Shown: positions 36,280 through 46,296 of the stretch, piece by piece
Layout: each line of letters starts with the position of its first letter
How positions within the stretch are numbered: the first letter of the stretch is position 1
Assembly (NCBI GenBank): GCA_019925105.1
Contig: JAHGAU010000027.1
Location: 496,001 to 560,000, forward strand
Length of the DNA stretch: 64,000 nucleotides
Direction of reading: 5' to 3'
Source: Niebla homalea
Taxonomy: Eukaryota; Ascomycota; Lecanoromycetes; Lecanorales; Ramalinaceae
Program-made: the position numbers and the translations under genes
Notes under the pieces: model-generated
The model's database searches: none
Seen by the model: only the letters and a program-made list of their open reading frames with translations
What the model was told of the DNA's origin: nothing

Positions 36280-36959
36280 ACGGCCCTTCTTTTACAGGCT
36301 CTATAATAAGCTTATAAAGGCCGATTATTATTAAATCCATATAAATAACGAGATCCGCAAAAACCTCTCTTAATGGTAAAAACTATTAAGCAATTATAAC
36401 GGCCTATACCTGAGACGGCTCTTAATAACCCGATTATAGTATCACCTTTATATTAACGCGTCATTTACCTACGGTATAAATAGCTATTTACTTAAAGATA
36501 TTAGGGACGTATCTACCCCGGAATTCACCTTTACCTATAAGCCACCCTTTCGGCTGAGAAAGGTTTATATAAACGTCCTGGAGATAACGGCCGTACTTAA
36601 GGTTTTACGGCGGTAATATACCGTATTAATAAGGAACTTAATAATAATTTACTTAAATAATATAAAGGTCGTTTACGGTTGTTAGCGCCTATACGCACCC
36701 CGCAGGGGTGGCACTTAGGGCCTAACACCCCTTATATGGTAATAGCGGCTTACCCCTAAGCGCTATTACAATGTTAGGACGGATAACCACTCAGCCACGG
36801 GGGCAAAAGTAGTTAACCTGGGCAGGTAATAGCGCTTAGGGGTAAGCCGCTATTACCATATAAGGGGTGTTAGGCCCTAAGGGCCACCCCTGCGGGGTGC
36901 GTATAGGCGCTAACAACGGTATTAAGAACTTAATTATATAAGGTTAGGTTATAAATACC
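36280..36959 (+). pseudogene. D RNase H domain, split by M
   Basis: The stretch reads RLYKADY, then IRKNLS, LYINASFTYGINSYLL (for the YtDAS.tG.G.yl motif), INVLEITAVLKVLRR and IIIYLNNIKVVYG, i.e. the DN..vV.G motif near 36635-36678. M is inserted immediately after this Gly codon, and after M the frame continues with IKNLIIRG-like residues. The order is that of a DIRS RT-linked RNase H. A tyrosine recombinase would be expected next but is not seen. Confidence 0.75.
36680..36915. mobile_element. M, 236-bp hairpin (foldback) MITE
   Basis: Two 90-bp arms, 36680-36769 and 36826-36915, are inverted copies of each other with one mismatch seen by eye (A in the left arm, C in the right, near 36712). 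They flank a 56-bp loop. Termini are TGTTAGCG...CGCTAACA. The flanks repeat ACGGT (36675-36679 and 36916-36920). No coding capacity. The sequence is GC-rich, keeps CA and TG, and seems untouched by RIP, so it looks recent. Its insertion in the RNase H of D dates it after D. Confidence 0.88.
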
Positions 36960-37465
36960 GTCCGTTAATTAATTACCTTGATTTATACGTTTTATTACTT
37001 TAGCCCATAATTTATTTATTTATCCCTAGAAAACGTTCCCTTACCCGGCGTATTATATATATCCTATAAGTTTTACTTCTTAAATCATCCGTTAAGATTA
37101 AAAAGCTTTATTATTCATTATTAACCCTTAAATTACGCTTTTTATTAAATAAGAAGAAACTCCGCGTTTATTATTATTTACTTTAAAAGAACTTCCGTTT
37201 TATACGTATATTATTTAAGAAAGCCGTAATCTTAAAGGATAACGATCCAGAGTATTATTTGTTTTTATTACTATTTAAGTTACGCCCATTTAAAAGCTTA
37301 ATATTATTAATCATAATCCCGTTGCTATATAATACCAATATAGATCTCTTTAACCTTTAAGCTCAAACATCACTATTATTATTATCATTCTCATTTTTAT
37401 TATATCCAATCCCTCCAAGATTACCGGTACCTTTAACAAGGTTACCAAGTTTAAGGATAACCGTA
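36960..37465 (+). mobile_element. Copia W4, leader and gag start fragment
   Basis: This aligns with the leader and gag start of W2 (39215-39690) and W1 (40870-41380), including the variable ATT/TTA microsatellite and the former gag start (ATATCC near 37414). Both ends are cut: D on the left and the LTR of W3 on the right (after GGATAACCGTA). Confidence 0.78.
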
Positions 37466-38335
37466 TGTTGAAATGGTAGGGTGTGACTTGCTTAGTTGAG
37501 TACTATGTAAAGGTGCTGAGCGATATCTATCTACGAAAGAAGTCCAGGAAGTAGGCTAGTCCCCTTTTGGTAATAGCTGAGGTTTCTGCTATCTATACTT
37601 CTAATACTCCCATTCGATCAGTAACTTTATAATACTATAATACCCTATTACCTATTAAGTAAGGAATAAAAGCTTTTACTAAACTGTATTACCGTAATAA
37701 CGGGTATATCCATCCTAAATTTAATAGAAAGGGGTATATTTATCTTAAAACTTTAAAGGTATAATTACTTTAATCTCAAATAATTTATAAATTTTCAAGA
37801 AGCGTCCCTTAATAACGGCTTTATTAAGTTATCCGCTATTATATTACCGGTAAGGTAGTATATAAGCTCTATTTATTTATTAACTATATATTTCCGAAGT
37901 AATTTAAAAGGTCCTTAATTAATATAGTTGAGGTGTTCCTGATTATTATCAAAGATTACCCTAATAAAAGTAAAAACTTTAATAATAAATTTAAGTTAAG
38001 TAAAAAGAACGTAATTCTATATAATATCCTTATCCTTAGAAACCGGTCATACCGTTCGATTTAAGGTAATTTTAATAAGTTAAAGTAATAGTTATTTAAG
38101 CCGGATTGTTTCTTTAATAAGGTTATATTATCCTACGTACTCAGCCTTATAAATAAATAGAACTATAATTAACGTTTTAAGGATTATTTAATAATTATAT
38201 TTCTTAGGTCAAAGGTATACCCGGAGATAAACCAGCCGTATTTCTGGATCGTTAATATAGTTTAAGTCCATATAACTATTAAGGGGCTTTAAAGGGCCTT
38301 AAAAGATAAGCTTTAAGGAAACTATATTATATAAG
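37466..38335 (-). mobile_element. Copia W3, 3' LTR and end of pol
   Basis: On the minus strand a 3' LTR (37466-37616, rather longer than the others because of small insertions) is preceded in sense by the 3' end of a W element. The block 37617-38335 aligns with 45385-46158 of W1 in reverse complement. It contains the end of pol (RNase H) and the noncoding 3' part with a CTCCCA.TTC.TCAGTA-like stretch. The rest of the element is missing beyond 38335, where a non-homologous 73-bp piece begins. Confidence 0.78.
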
Positions 38336-38408
38336 TGGGGGCGAGTGTGGCGAAATGGCATTTTTGCGTGCGGAAGACAAACTACAGAATGGTCGAACAT
38401 TTCAAAAG
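38336..38408. other. Foreign 73-bp island between W3 and W2
   Basis: The stretch is rich in CA and TG (GTGTGGCGAAATGGCA, GACAAACTACAG) and is not part of any W element. It sits exactly between truncated W3 and the start of the W2 LTR. In reverse complement it weakly resembles 51951-52020 (shared GCGGAAGA, CTACAG and TTTCA in the same order). A 61-codon open frame from 38335 runs through it into the LTR and is not considered a gene. Confidence 0.5.
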
Positions 38409-39700
38409 TGTCAGAAGTGCAGAAGGCAAAGACCTCGGCTACTACCAAAAGGGGGCTAGCCTACTTCCTGGACTTCTTATAGATAGATATCGCTCAGCAT
38501 CTTATATAGCACTTACTTAACTAAATAAGTTACACCCTACTATTTTAATAGGTTATAAGCCCGGCTTATATACTTACCACTACGCTTAGTAATTAATAAG
38601 CCTTAATAACGATAACTTAAATACCTTAAAAGCCATACCATCGCTTTACCAGTATCGTAACGGCTTTTACCATTATTATAACTGCTATAATTGCTTAATA
38701 ATCTTGTCGATTTAAGCCTTAACCACCAGAAAAATAAGGAGGCTGGGACGAAAATAAGAAGGCTGGGATGAAAATAAGAAGGCTGGGACGATACCCAGCT
38801 TAAAACCCTATTTATGCGCAGATTATAGGGTATAATAGCCCTATATACCGATCTACGCGTACGCTATAAGGGTACAGGAGCACCTATAGGGCCGTTGGAT
38901 CGGCGGATCCTTAATATACGCGTTAATACCTTTAAAGAATAGGGGGAAACGTTTATTTATTATTAAGGCGATTAAAGCGGCCTATAAAGTTTATTATCGT
39001 GTATACTTAATTTAAGCTATTATTATTCCAGCTTTATATTAAAGTTCACCTTAATTACCGTATTAAAGTTTAAGCATAAAGAGAAATAAAATGTTTATTT
39101 CCAAAACTTTTTTTTCTTTATTAAAATTTAAATTAATTACAGCTCCATTTTTAAAGGCTCTTTATTAAGATCTTTATTATTATTAAGATTATTAAGAATA
39201 TATCGATTATTTTAATTTATATATTTTATTATTTTAGCCCGTAATTAAATTATTTATACTTAAATAACGTTCTTTTACCCGGCGTATTATATATATTCTA
39301 TAAGCTTTACGCCTTAAACGGTCCATTAAGATTAAGAAGCTTTATTATTTATTATTAATTTTTAAATTACGGTTCTTATTAAGTAAAAAGAAACTCTAAG
39401 CCCGTTATTATTTACTTTATAAGACGTTCCGTTTTATATATATATTATTTAAGAAAACTATAATTTTAAAGGATAATAACCCAGAATACTATTTATTATT
39501 ATCGCTATTTAAGTTATCCTTATTTAAGGGCTTAATATTATTAATTATAATCCCGTCGCCCTTTAACGATAAAGATCTTTTTGGTCTTTAAGTTAAATTA
39601 TTATTATCATTATTACCACTATTATTATATCCGACCCCTTTAAGATTACCGGTACCTTTGATAAGGTTATTAAGCTTAAGGATAACCTTGGATATATTAT
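38409..39700 (+). mobile_element. Copia W2, 5' LTR, leader and gag start
   Basis: A 142-bp 5' LTR (38409-38550) is followed directly by the primer site GGTTATAAGCCCGG and a leader of about 1.07 kb that aligns with W1. The leader contains a GAAAATAAGAAGGCTGGGA-type repeat (three copies at about 38740-38790). Gag starts at about 39627 (ATG now ATA). After some 25 codons it is cut by the LINE X3 at 39701. The 14 bases CTTGGATATATTAT (39687-39700) recur at 51803-51816, where gag resumes. Confidence 0.88.
38551..38564 (+). promoter_or_regulatory. Primer binding site of W2 (half-tRNA type)
   Basis: GGTTATAAGCCCGG adjoins the 5' LTR. Allowing one RIP change (GTTATGAGCCC to GTTATAAGCCC), it is complementary to the anticodon arm of initiator tRNA-Met (GGGCUCAUAAC), not to a tRNA 3' end. 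Confidence 0.7.
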
Positions 39701-40071
39701 TGATTGATTGATTGATTTATATTACGGGTCTAGCTAAGCTAATTCCGGCGTTCCTTAATACGTGGCCTTTTAACCTTATTAATAACCGTAAAAACCTGAT
39801 ACTTATAACGTTAAGGTAAAAACCGGCGTTTACCAGGCCTTTACCCTTTATCCCTTAAGGTAAAGGATATTAACGGCCGTTTAAAGAATAATAATTTATT
39901 TATATACTTTTTATATTTTAATTCCTTTAAGAAAATCCGTAATATTATAATTGTATCCTTATAGGGACTATCTTTAAGTTTATTGTTTTTCCGTACCTTT
40001 ATATATTTATATTATTTTAATTTTATATAATACCTTTAAATATCCTTATTAATATTTATATACTTAATATA

Positions 40072-40209
40072 TGTCAGAAGTGCAGAAGGCAAAGACCTCG
40101 GCTATTACCAAAAGGGGGCTAGCCTATTTCCTGGACTTCTTATAGATAGGTATTGCTTAGCACCTTATATAGCACTTAACTAAGCAAGTTATACCTTATT
40201 ATTTCAATA
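40072..40209 (+). repeat. 5' LTR of W1
   Basis: 138 bp, TGTCAGAAG...TTCAATA. Same length as the 3' LTR, with CA to TA differences as expected from RIP. Confidence 0.95.
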
Positions 40210-40224
40210 GGTTATAAGCCCGGC
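40210..40224 (+). promoter_or_regulatory. Primer binding site of W1 (half-tRNA type)
   Basis: GGTTATAAGCCCGGC directly follows the LTR. It matches the reverse complement of the initiator tRNA-Met anticodon arm apart from one TpG to TpA change. Using an internal tRNA fragment as primer is known for Drosophila copia and relatives. Confidence 0.72.
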
Positions 40225-41254
40225 TTATATGTTTACTACTACGTTTATTAATTTAATAAGCCTTAGCTATGCTATATAGCTTAGATACCTTAAGAGCCGT
40301 CGCTCCGTTATTGTAAGTATTATAACGACTCTTATAATCACTATAACTACGTAGTTACCTAGTAGTCCTATTGATTTAATCCTTAATTACCCGAAAAATA
40401 AGGAGGCTAAGATGAAAATAAGAAGGCTAAGACGCTCCCAGCTTAAACTATTATCTATGCGTAGAATCATAAGGTACAATAGCCTTATATACCGATCTAC
40501 GCGTACGCTATAAGGGTACAATAGCACTTATAGGGCCGTTGGATCGGCGGATCCTTAATAAACGTGCTAATACCCCTAAAGAATAGGGGGAAACGTTTAT
40601 TTATTATTAAGGCGATTAAAGTGGCTTATAAAGCCTATTATCGTGTATACCCAGCTTTTCGATTAAGTTAGCCACTTAATTTAAGCTATTACTATTTTAG
40701 CCCTATATTAAAGTTTACCTTAATTACCGTACTAAAGTTTAAATATAAAAAGAAGTAAAATACTTACTTTTAAAGCTTTTTTTTCTTTATTAAAATTATT
40801 AAAACTTAGATTAATTATAGTTTTATTTCTAGGGGCTCTTTATTAAGATTATTAAAAATATGTTAATTATCCTGATTTATACGTTCTATTACTTTAATTA
40901 ATAATTAAATTATCTATCCTTAAATAACGTTCCTTTACCTGGCGTATTATATATACTCCATAAGCTTTACGTCTTAAACGGTCCGTTAGGATTAAGAAGC
41001 TTTATTATTTATTAACCCCTGAAATATAGTTCTTATTAAGTAAAAAGAAACTCCGGGCCCGTTACCGTTTACTTTATAGGACGTTTCGGTTTACGCATAC
41101 CTTATTTAAGAAGACTACAGTCTTTAAGGATAACGATCCAAAGTACTATTTACTATTATTATTATCTAAGTTATCCCTATTTAAGGGCTTAATATTATTA
41201 ATTATAATCCCGTCGTCTCTTAACGATATAGATCTTTTTAGCCTTTAAGTTAAA

Positions 41255-41291
<37 letters not shown>

Positions 41292-41316
41292 TATTACTAT
41301 TATTATTATTATTATT
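40225..41316 (+). other. Long leader of W1 with ATT microsatellite
   Basis: About 1.09 kb between primer site and gag, without a readable frame. It aligns with the leaders of W2, W4 and (inverted) W5. The block 40495-40660, including CGTTGGATCGGCGGATCC, is well kept in all. It ends in an (ATT)n tract (41242-41319) immediately before the gag start; the tract differs in length among copies. Confidence 0.75.
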
Positions 41317-42350
41317 ATATCCGACCCTTTTAAGATTACCGGTACTTTTAATAAGGTTATTAAACTTAAGGATAACTTTGGGTATATTATATGGGAACGT
41401 AAAATAAGTAAAAGGCTTAAGCTTACCCGGCTTAACTATTGGATTATAAATTCCAGTTTACGCCTTATTAAGACCGAAGTTCTTAAGGGTAATAAGCTTA
41501 TAAAGGCCTAAAATACCTACGATTAAAAGCACTCTATAACCTATGCCGTAATCCATATAAGGATTAAGGGGACCAATTAATACGTTATTAAAAATATTAA
41601 GAATACCAAAGTGGCGTAAAATACCCTCCGTACTCGGTATTAATTTAAGGGTTTAGGTTATCTCGCATTAACCCTTAAATATTTTATTTCTTTTACCCTT
41701 AATTAATACTTAGATCCAAATAAGTATTATAATAAATATTAAGACTTTTTTAATAAATTATAAAACTTCTAGGGTATAGTTATTATTAATAATAATATAT
41801 TTATTTAATAATTTTATAAAAACTTCAGCCCGGAGTATAAAGCTTATATTAATTAATATAACGATAAGTATAAGCCGTTTTAAACGGCCGATAATAATAT
41901 TAACGTTTTAAAATACGTACTTATTTATATTATTAATTAATTTCTTTAATATAAAGCCTTAAATAAGATATTTATATTTAATACCCTAGCTTTTATAATT
42001 ATTATCACCGATCCACGTTTCTGGGACGATATCTGCTTTAATAATTTTACTCCGTTCCGTATTTTTTTATAGTTTAGTATCCGTTAAAACTATTACGTTA
42101 AGGTTTTATAAAAAAGACGTTTTTATATTATTGCCGGCTGTCGTTTACCTTACGGGTATAATAAATCAATTTATAATAATAATAATAAGCGTTATAGTAA
42201 TAATAATAATAGTAATACCGGTACCGGTAACAATTAAAAACGCCGGCGCCGTGGTAACGGCGGTAGTAACGGTAATAAAGGCAATAATAAGGGTAATAAT
42301 AAGCTTAAGGATAAGGAATATAAAGCCTTTTTGGGGATTAAGGCCTTAAT
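41317..42350 (+). pseudogene. W1 gag with zinc knuckle and Asn/Gly-rich linker
   Basis: The former start ATG is ATA at 41317, followed by SDPFKITGTFNKV and KLKDNFGYIIW. The copia Gag signature KLTRLNYWIINSS follows at about 41425-41465. A decayed CCHC knuckle ends in AGCRLPYG near 42133-42155, with upstream Cys and His as Tyr. It is followed by a low-complexity linker rich in Asn and Gly (42165-42320) encoded by AATAAT and GGTAAT runs. Gag would package the element RNA. A 72-codon frame at 42131-42349 is a shadow in another frame. Confidence 0.8.
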
Positions 42351-43560
42351 AAACTTAGCCTTTATATACATTACCGTTGTTATACCGGCTTTACCGCCCA
42401 TTATTTACCGGGACTATTAGATATATTTAACTATAAACGTATTTGCTTTTATTATTTATATCTTTAATATTAACTATATAAATTATATTGTTAATGATAA
42501 CCATATATTTATCCGTAAAAAGCTCCTTTTTAAGCTTATTCTTATTAAAGGCTTTTCCGGGGGGAGGAATATTATTTATATTAAAGTCGTTAAAATCTTA
42601 TATTAATTTAACGAAAACGTCCGTAATTTAATTGTTTATAACGTTTTTTTTATCTTTAATAATACCTTTAATCTTATTAGTATTAAATAGCTATAGCGAG
42701 CCGGCTATCCCCTTAAGTAAAGTAATAACCCGGAGGATTTAAGTATATTTATTAACCGTAATAATATCTTTATAAAACTTTTATTAATGGCTTTTTATTT
42801 TTTTGAAGTTAATATTAAAGTTATTAATAATTTAATACCCGTGGCCCTATATATTATCACCGTAAATTAAGAAGCCCTGAAATATTGATATAAGGTAACA
42901 GGGTATATAAAGGAGTAAAATATTAAGCTTTTACCGGAAACGGTAATCAGTATTAATTTCTTTAATCCACCGGATTTATTAAAGGACTATAAGTACGTTA
43001 TTTATATGGAGATACGAATAAAGCTTAAGTTAAGTAAAGGCTATATTAAGCTTAATATTTATTAAAACGAGCTTATTTACTTTAACCTGATTAATCCTAT
43101 TAATAGTGTAAAAGCCGATTATAAGTAAATTATTATTTTTATTAAAAACGTTATTAAAGTTATTTATATAGCTTTACTGTTAGATTCCTTATATAAAACG
43201 GTTCTTAGGGCCTTTTAAGGCTATATAAAGAGGATCTATTATTTAAACCGCTTTATCCGCCGTTTATATATTAACGATAATAATATATATAGCGGTTTCC
43301 AATTTAATAATTAACGGTACACTGAAGGTATTTGGTAAAAATTTATAATACCTTATAATCCTTAATAAAACGGTATTTCTAAATAAATAAGTTAAATTTT
43401 TATTATTCGGGCCTATATAATACTACTAAATAATAATTTATTGCGTATTCTTATTATTAAACTTATTATTATAGCGGCCTTTATATATAATATAATGCTT
43501 ATAAGTCTTTACGATATATTAAATTAAACTAAACTATAAGTCTTAAAAAATTTAATTAAT
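42351..43560 (+). pseudogene. W1 protease and integrase
   Basis: The first 500 bp should hold the aspartic protease, but the DSG/DTG motif is not clear. Integrase is read at about 42880-43560: YKVTGYIKE-like text, then INDNNIYSGFQF (for the LR.DNG.E.. region) near 43270-43310, and PYNPQQNGIS at about 43350-43380. The last is the P..NG.aER motif around the third acidic catalytic residue; Gln codons are now TAA. It is in the same frame as gag. Integrase would insert the cDNA into the target. Confidence 0.75.
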
Positions 43561-44339
43561 CTTTTATTAAAAGGGTTAAATAATACGATATATATTAAAA
43601 ACGGAAGCTTCCCGGTATAAACTAAATAGAATTCTAAATTAAAGCCGTTAAAAAACACCTTATTAACTTTAAGGGTTATTATATCTATAAAATACTTATA
43701 CCAAATAACCGGGTTTAACGTTATAATTACGTTAAATGGCTAAAGGATAAGGCCGTTTAGCCTAAACGTAAGGCCGATAACCTCTTACCGGTTTATTATT
43801 TAGTACCAAAATAAGGGGAAATAGTTGCCGTGGATTTCTAATTATCGTTAAAACGGATACGTTTTAGTAATAATAAAAATATAGATAACAAGCCGGTTAT
43901 TATTATTATTTAAGGCTTTCATATTATAAACGTTACGGATAAAATCGATAATATTATTATTAAGGATATAACCGAACTTATATTTAATAAGTAACTTAAG
44001 CCCTATATAACCTTAAAACTTATAATCGTTAAGGAAAATATTAATAAAGATAATTTATTTACTTTATTCTTATTTATTTTTAATAATAATATTATAAAAG
44101 AATCTCTGGGTATATATACCCTTATAGATTTAAATTTAAATTTACTTAATCCCTATAATTTTATTTTATATTATTATCCGTCTTTAAGAAAACCTATTAA
44201 ATCTCCAGACTTACTTATTTAAGCTTATATAGCCAAAATATAATTTTTAAGTTACCAGTATTACCGGGACTTTAATTATTAAGCCGCTAATTCTTAACTA
44301 GCGTTTATATATCTTATAACCGCGATTCCTACGGATTAT

Positions 44340-45986
44340 ACGGAGTTTATAATTTATATATAAGCTATAAAGGACGTATACCGTAAAATGGAGTAGGAGT
44401 TCATTATAAAAGATAAAATCAAATCCCTAAAGAAGAATAAAACCTGGGTCTTAATAGATTTACCTCCCGGTATTAACGTGCTAAATAATAAATAGGTCTA
44501 TAAGTATAAACGTAGATTAAACGGTAATATCATTAGGTATAAGGCCAAATAAATAATCCGTAACTTTCAATAAAAAGAAGGCTTAGACTTTTTCAATACT
44601 TTTATAACGGTTATTAAGCCTATAAGCTATAAAGCCTTCTTTATTATAACGGTTATATATAACTTAGAGATTAAGTAAATAAACGTTAAAATAATATTCT
44701 TTTATAGAAATATCCTTAAAAAGATTTATATTTATTAATTAATAAACTTTAATAATAATTCAGGACATATTTACCTATTAAATAAAGTTCTCTATAAGCT
44801 TAAATAATTATCCCGGATTTAATATTAATATTTCTTTATATTCCTTAAGAAACTTAGTTACCGTTATATTAATAAAGATTATAGCGTATTCTTAAACCCG
44901 GATATTAATATTATTATTACCGTATATATCGATAATATCTTAATAATAAGAATTAATAAACGGGCTATTATTAATTTAAAGGCTTAATTAAATAAAAAGT
45001 TTAAAATGTCCGATTTGGGCCTATATAATCAATATTTAAATATAAGTATTATTTATAATCGATAAAATCGAACTTTAACTCTTAATTAAGAAAGTTACGT
45101 TAAATAGGTTCTTACTTAATTCAATATATATAACGATCCGCTTTTTAAGGGTAACGGTATAATTATCTTTATAAACGTAAGTGCCCGTTTTAAGCCGGTT
45201 AATAAAGAGTATACCGCCCTAAAGTAATTTTAGCTTAAATATTAATCCGTTATCGGCTTACTTATATATATTATAATAAATATTAAGCCTAATATAGTTT
45301 ATACGGTATTGGTGATATTACGTTACGTATTTAACCCTAATGAAAAGCATTAAATAGCCGTTAAGAAGATCTTTTATTACCTCTGCGGTATAGCTTCCTT
45401 AAAGTTCGTTTTTCGAAACCCTTTAAAGCCCCTTAATGGCTATATAGACTTAGACTACACCGGCGATTTATAGATACGCCGGTTTATTTCTGGGTATATT
45501 TTTAACTTAAGAAGTATAGCTATTAACTGGTCTTTAAAACGTTAACCGATTATAACCCTATTTACCTATAAGGCCGAGTATATAAGATAGTGTAACGTTA
45601 TTAAAGAAGCGATCTGGTTCGAACGGTTATTAGCTTAATTTACTAAAATTACCCCGAATCCAATAATATTACCGGCCCTTAAGGATAAGGATATTATATA
45701 GAATCACGCTCTTCTTACCTGGCCTGAACCTAATACCGGGGCTTTTACCCTTATTACGGTAATCTTTTATAATAATTAAGGAGCGATTATATTAGTAAAG
45801 GACTTTACGAACTACTTAAAGATAAAGTATATATATATTAAGTATTACTTTCTTCGGGAGTATATGGTTAATAAATAGGTAAAGCTCGTATACTATCCTA
45901 CCGGGGATATGGTGGCTAACGGCCTCACGAAGCCGTTATTAAGGGACGGCTTTCTTAAATTTAGAAATCATCTGGGACTAAAATAA
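44340..45986 (+). pseudogene. W1 reverse transcriptase and RNase H
   Basis: The copia RT reads very clearly: NKTWVLIDLPPGINVL (44435-44480), VYKYKRRLNGNIIRYKAK (about 44490-44550), GLDFFNTFITVIKP (44580-44620) and VYIDNI for the catalytic YVDD-type box (about 44920-44940). RNase H follows with DLDYTGDL (45450), ISGYIF, AINWSLKR, TYKAEY (45550-45580) and EAIWFERLL. The C terminus is GLTKPLLRDGFLKFRNHLGL, ending at a natural TAA (45984-45986). It lies in a different frame from gag-integrase. Internal TAA/TAG stops are RIP products. Confidence 0.88.
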
Positions 45987-46149
45987 TCGGTATTACACCT
46001 CTATTAACGTTTTAAGATAAATAAATATACCCTTTATTATTAGAGTTAGGGTAAATATACCCCTTACTGCGGTGATACAGTTCCAGTAAGAGCTTTTACT
46101 CCTTGCTTAATAGGTGGTACGGTATTATAGTGTTATAAAGCTACTGATT

Positions 46150-46158
46150 AAGTGGGAG
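46150..46158 (+). promoter_or_regulatory. Polypurine tract of W1
   Basis: AAGTGGGAG ends right before the 3' LTR, the usual place of plus-strand priming. W3 has the inverted equivalent (CTCCC at 37617-37621). Confidence 0.7.
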
Positions 46159-46296
46159 TATCAGAAGTGCAGAAGGTAAAGACCTCGGCTATTACCAAAA
46201 GGGGGCTAGCCTACTTCCTGGACTTCTCATAGATAGGTATCGCTCAGCACCTTACATAGCACTTAACTAAGCAAGTTACACCCTACCATTTCAACA
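46159..46296 (+). repeat. 3' LTR of W1
   Basis: 138 bp, TATCAGAAG (TGTCAG mutated) to TTCAACA, followed by TSD ATATA. Otherwise less RIP-mutated than the 5' LTR. Confidence 0.95.

Larger units (their letters stand above)
33852..36959 (+). mobile_element. D, DIRS/Ngaro-like tyrosine-recombinase-type retroelement (main part)
   Basis: Downstream of K the plus strand carries a Gag-like region, an RT and an RNase H whose motifs differ from gypsy and copia and match the DIRS order (details in the separate entries). The expected tyrosine recombinase, the third enzyme of this class, is not present: homology to D stops near 36959, where a copia W fragment begins. The hairpin element M interrupts it. 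RIP is present but milder than in the copia elements, so long stretches are readable. Confidence 0.72.
40072..46296 (+). mobile_element. W1, complete Ty1/copia LTR retrotransposon
   Basis: A 6,225-bp element with two 138-bp LTRs and a perfect TSD, ATATA (40067-40071 and 46297-46301), inserted in LINE X3. It has a primer site next to the 5' LTR, a long leader, gag, protease region, integrase, RT and RNase H in copia order, and a purine tract AAGTGGGAG before the 3' LTR. The gag and integrase parts read in one frame and RT-RNase H in another, so at least one small indel lies between about 43400 and 44400. RIP has added many stops, but this is the most legible element of the window. Confidence 0.95.

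Noticed and set aside
38335..38520. 61-codon open frame starting in the foreign island and ending in the W2 LTR
   Set aside because: It spans an insertion junction, lacks any known domain, and its second half is LTR sequence.
38551..38564. tRNA-like sequence near LTRs
   Set aside because: Only the anticodon-arm complement is present; it is a retrotransposon primer site, not a tRNA gene.
42131..42349. 72-codon Ile/Val-rich frame resembling a membrane protein
   Set aside because: It is an alternate frame of the Asn/Gly-rich linker of W1 gag.
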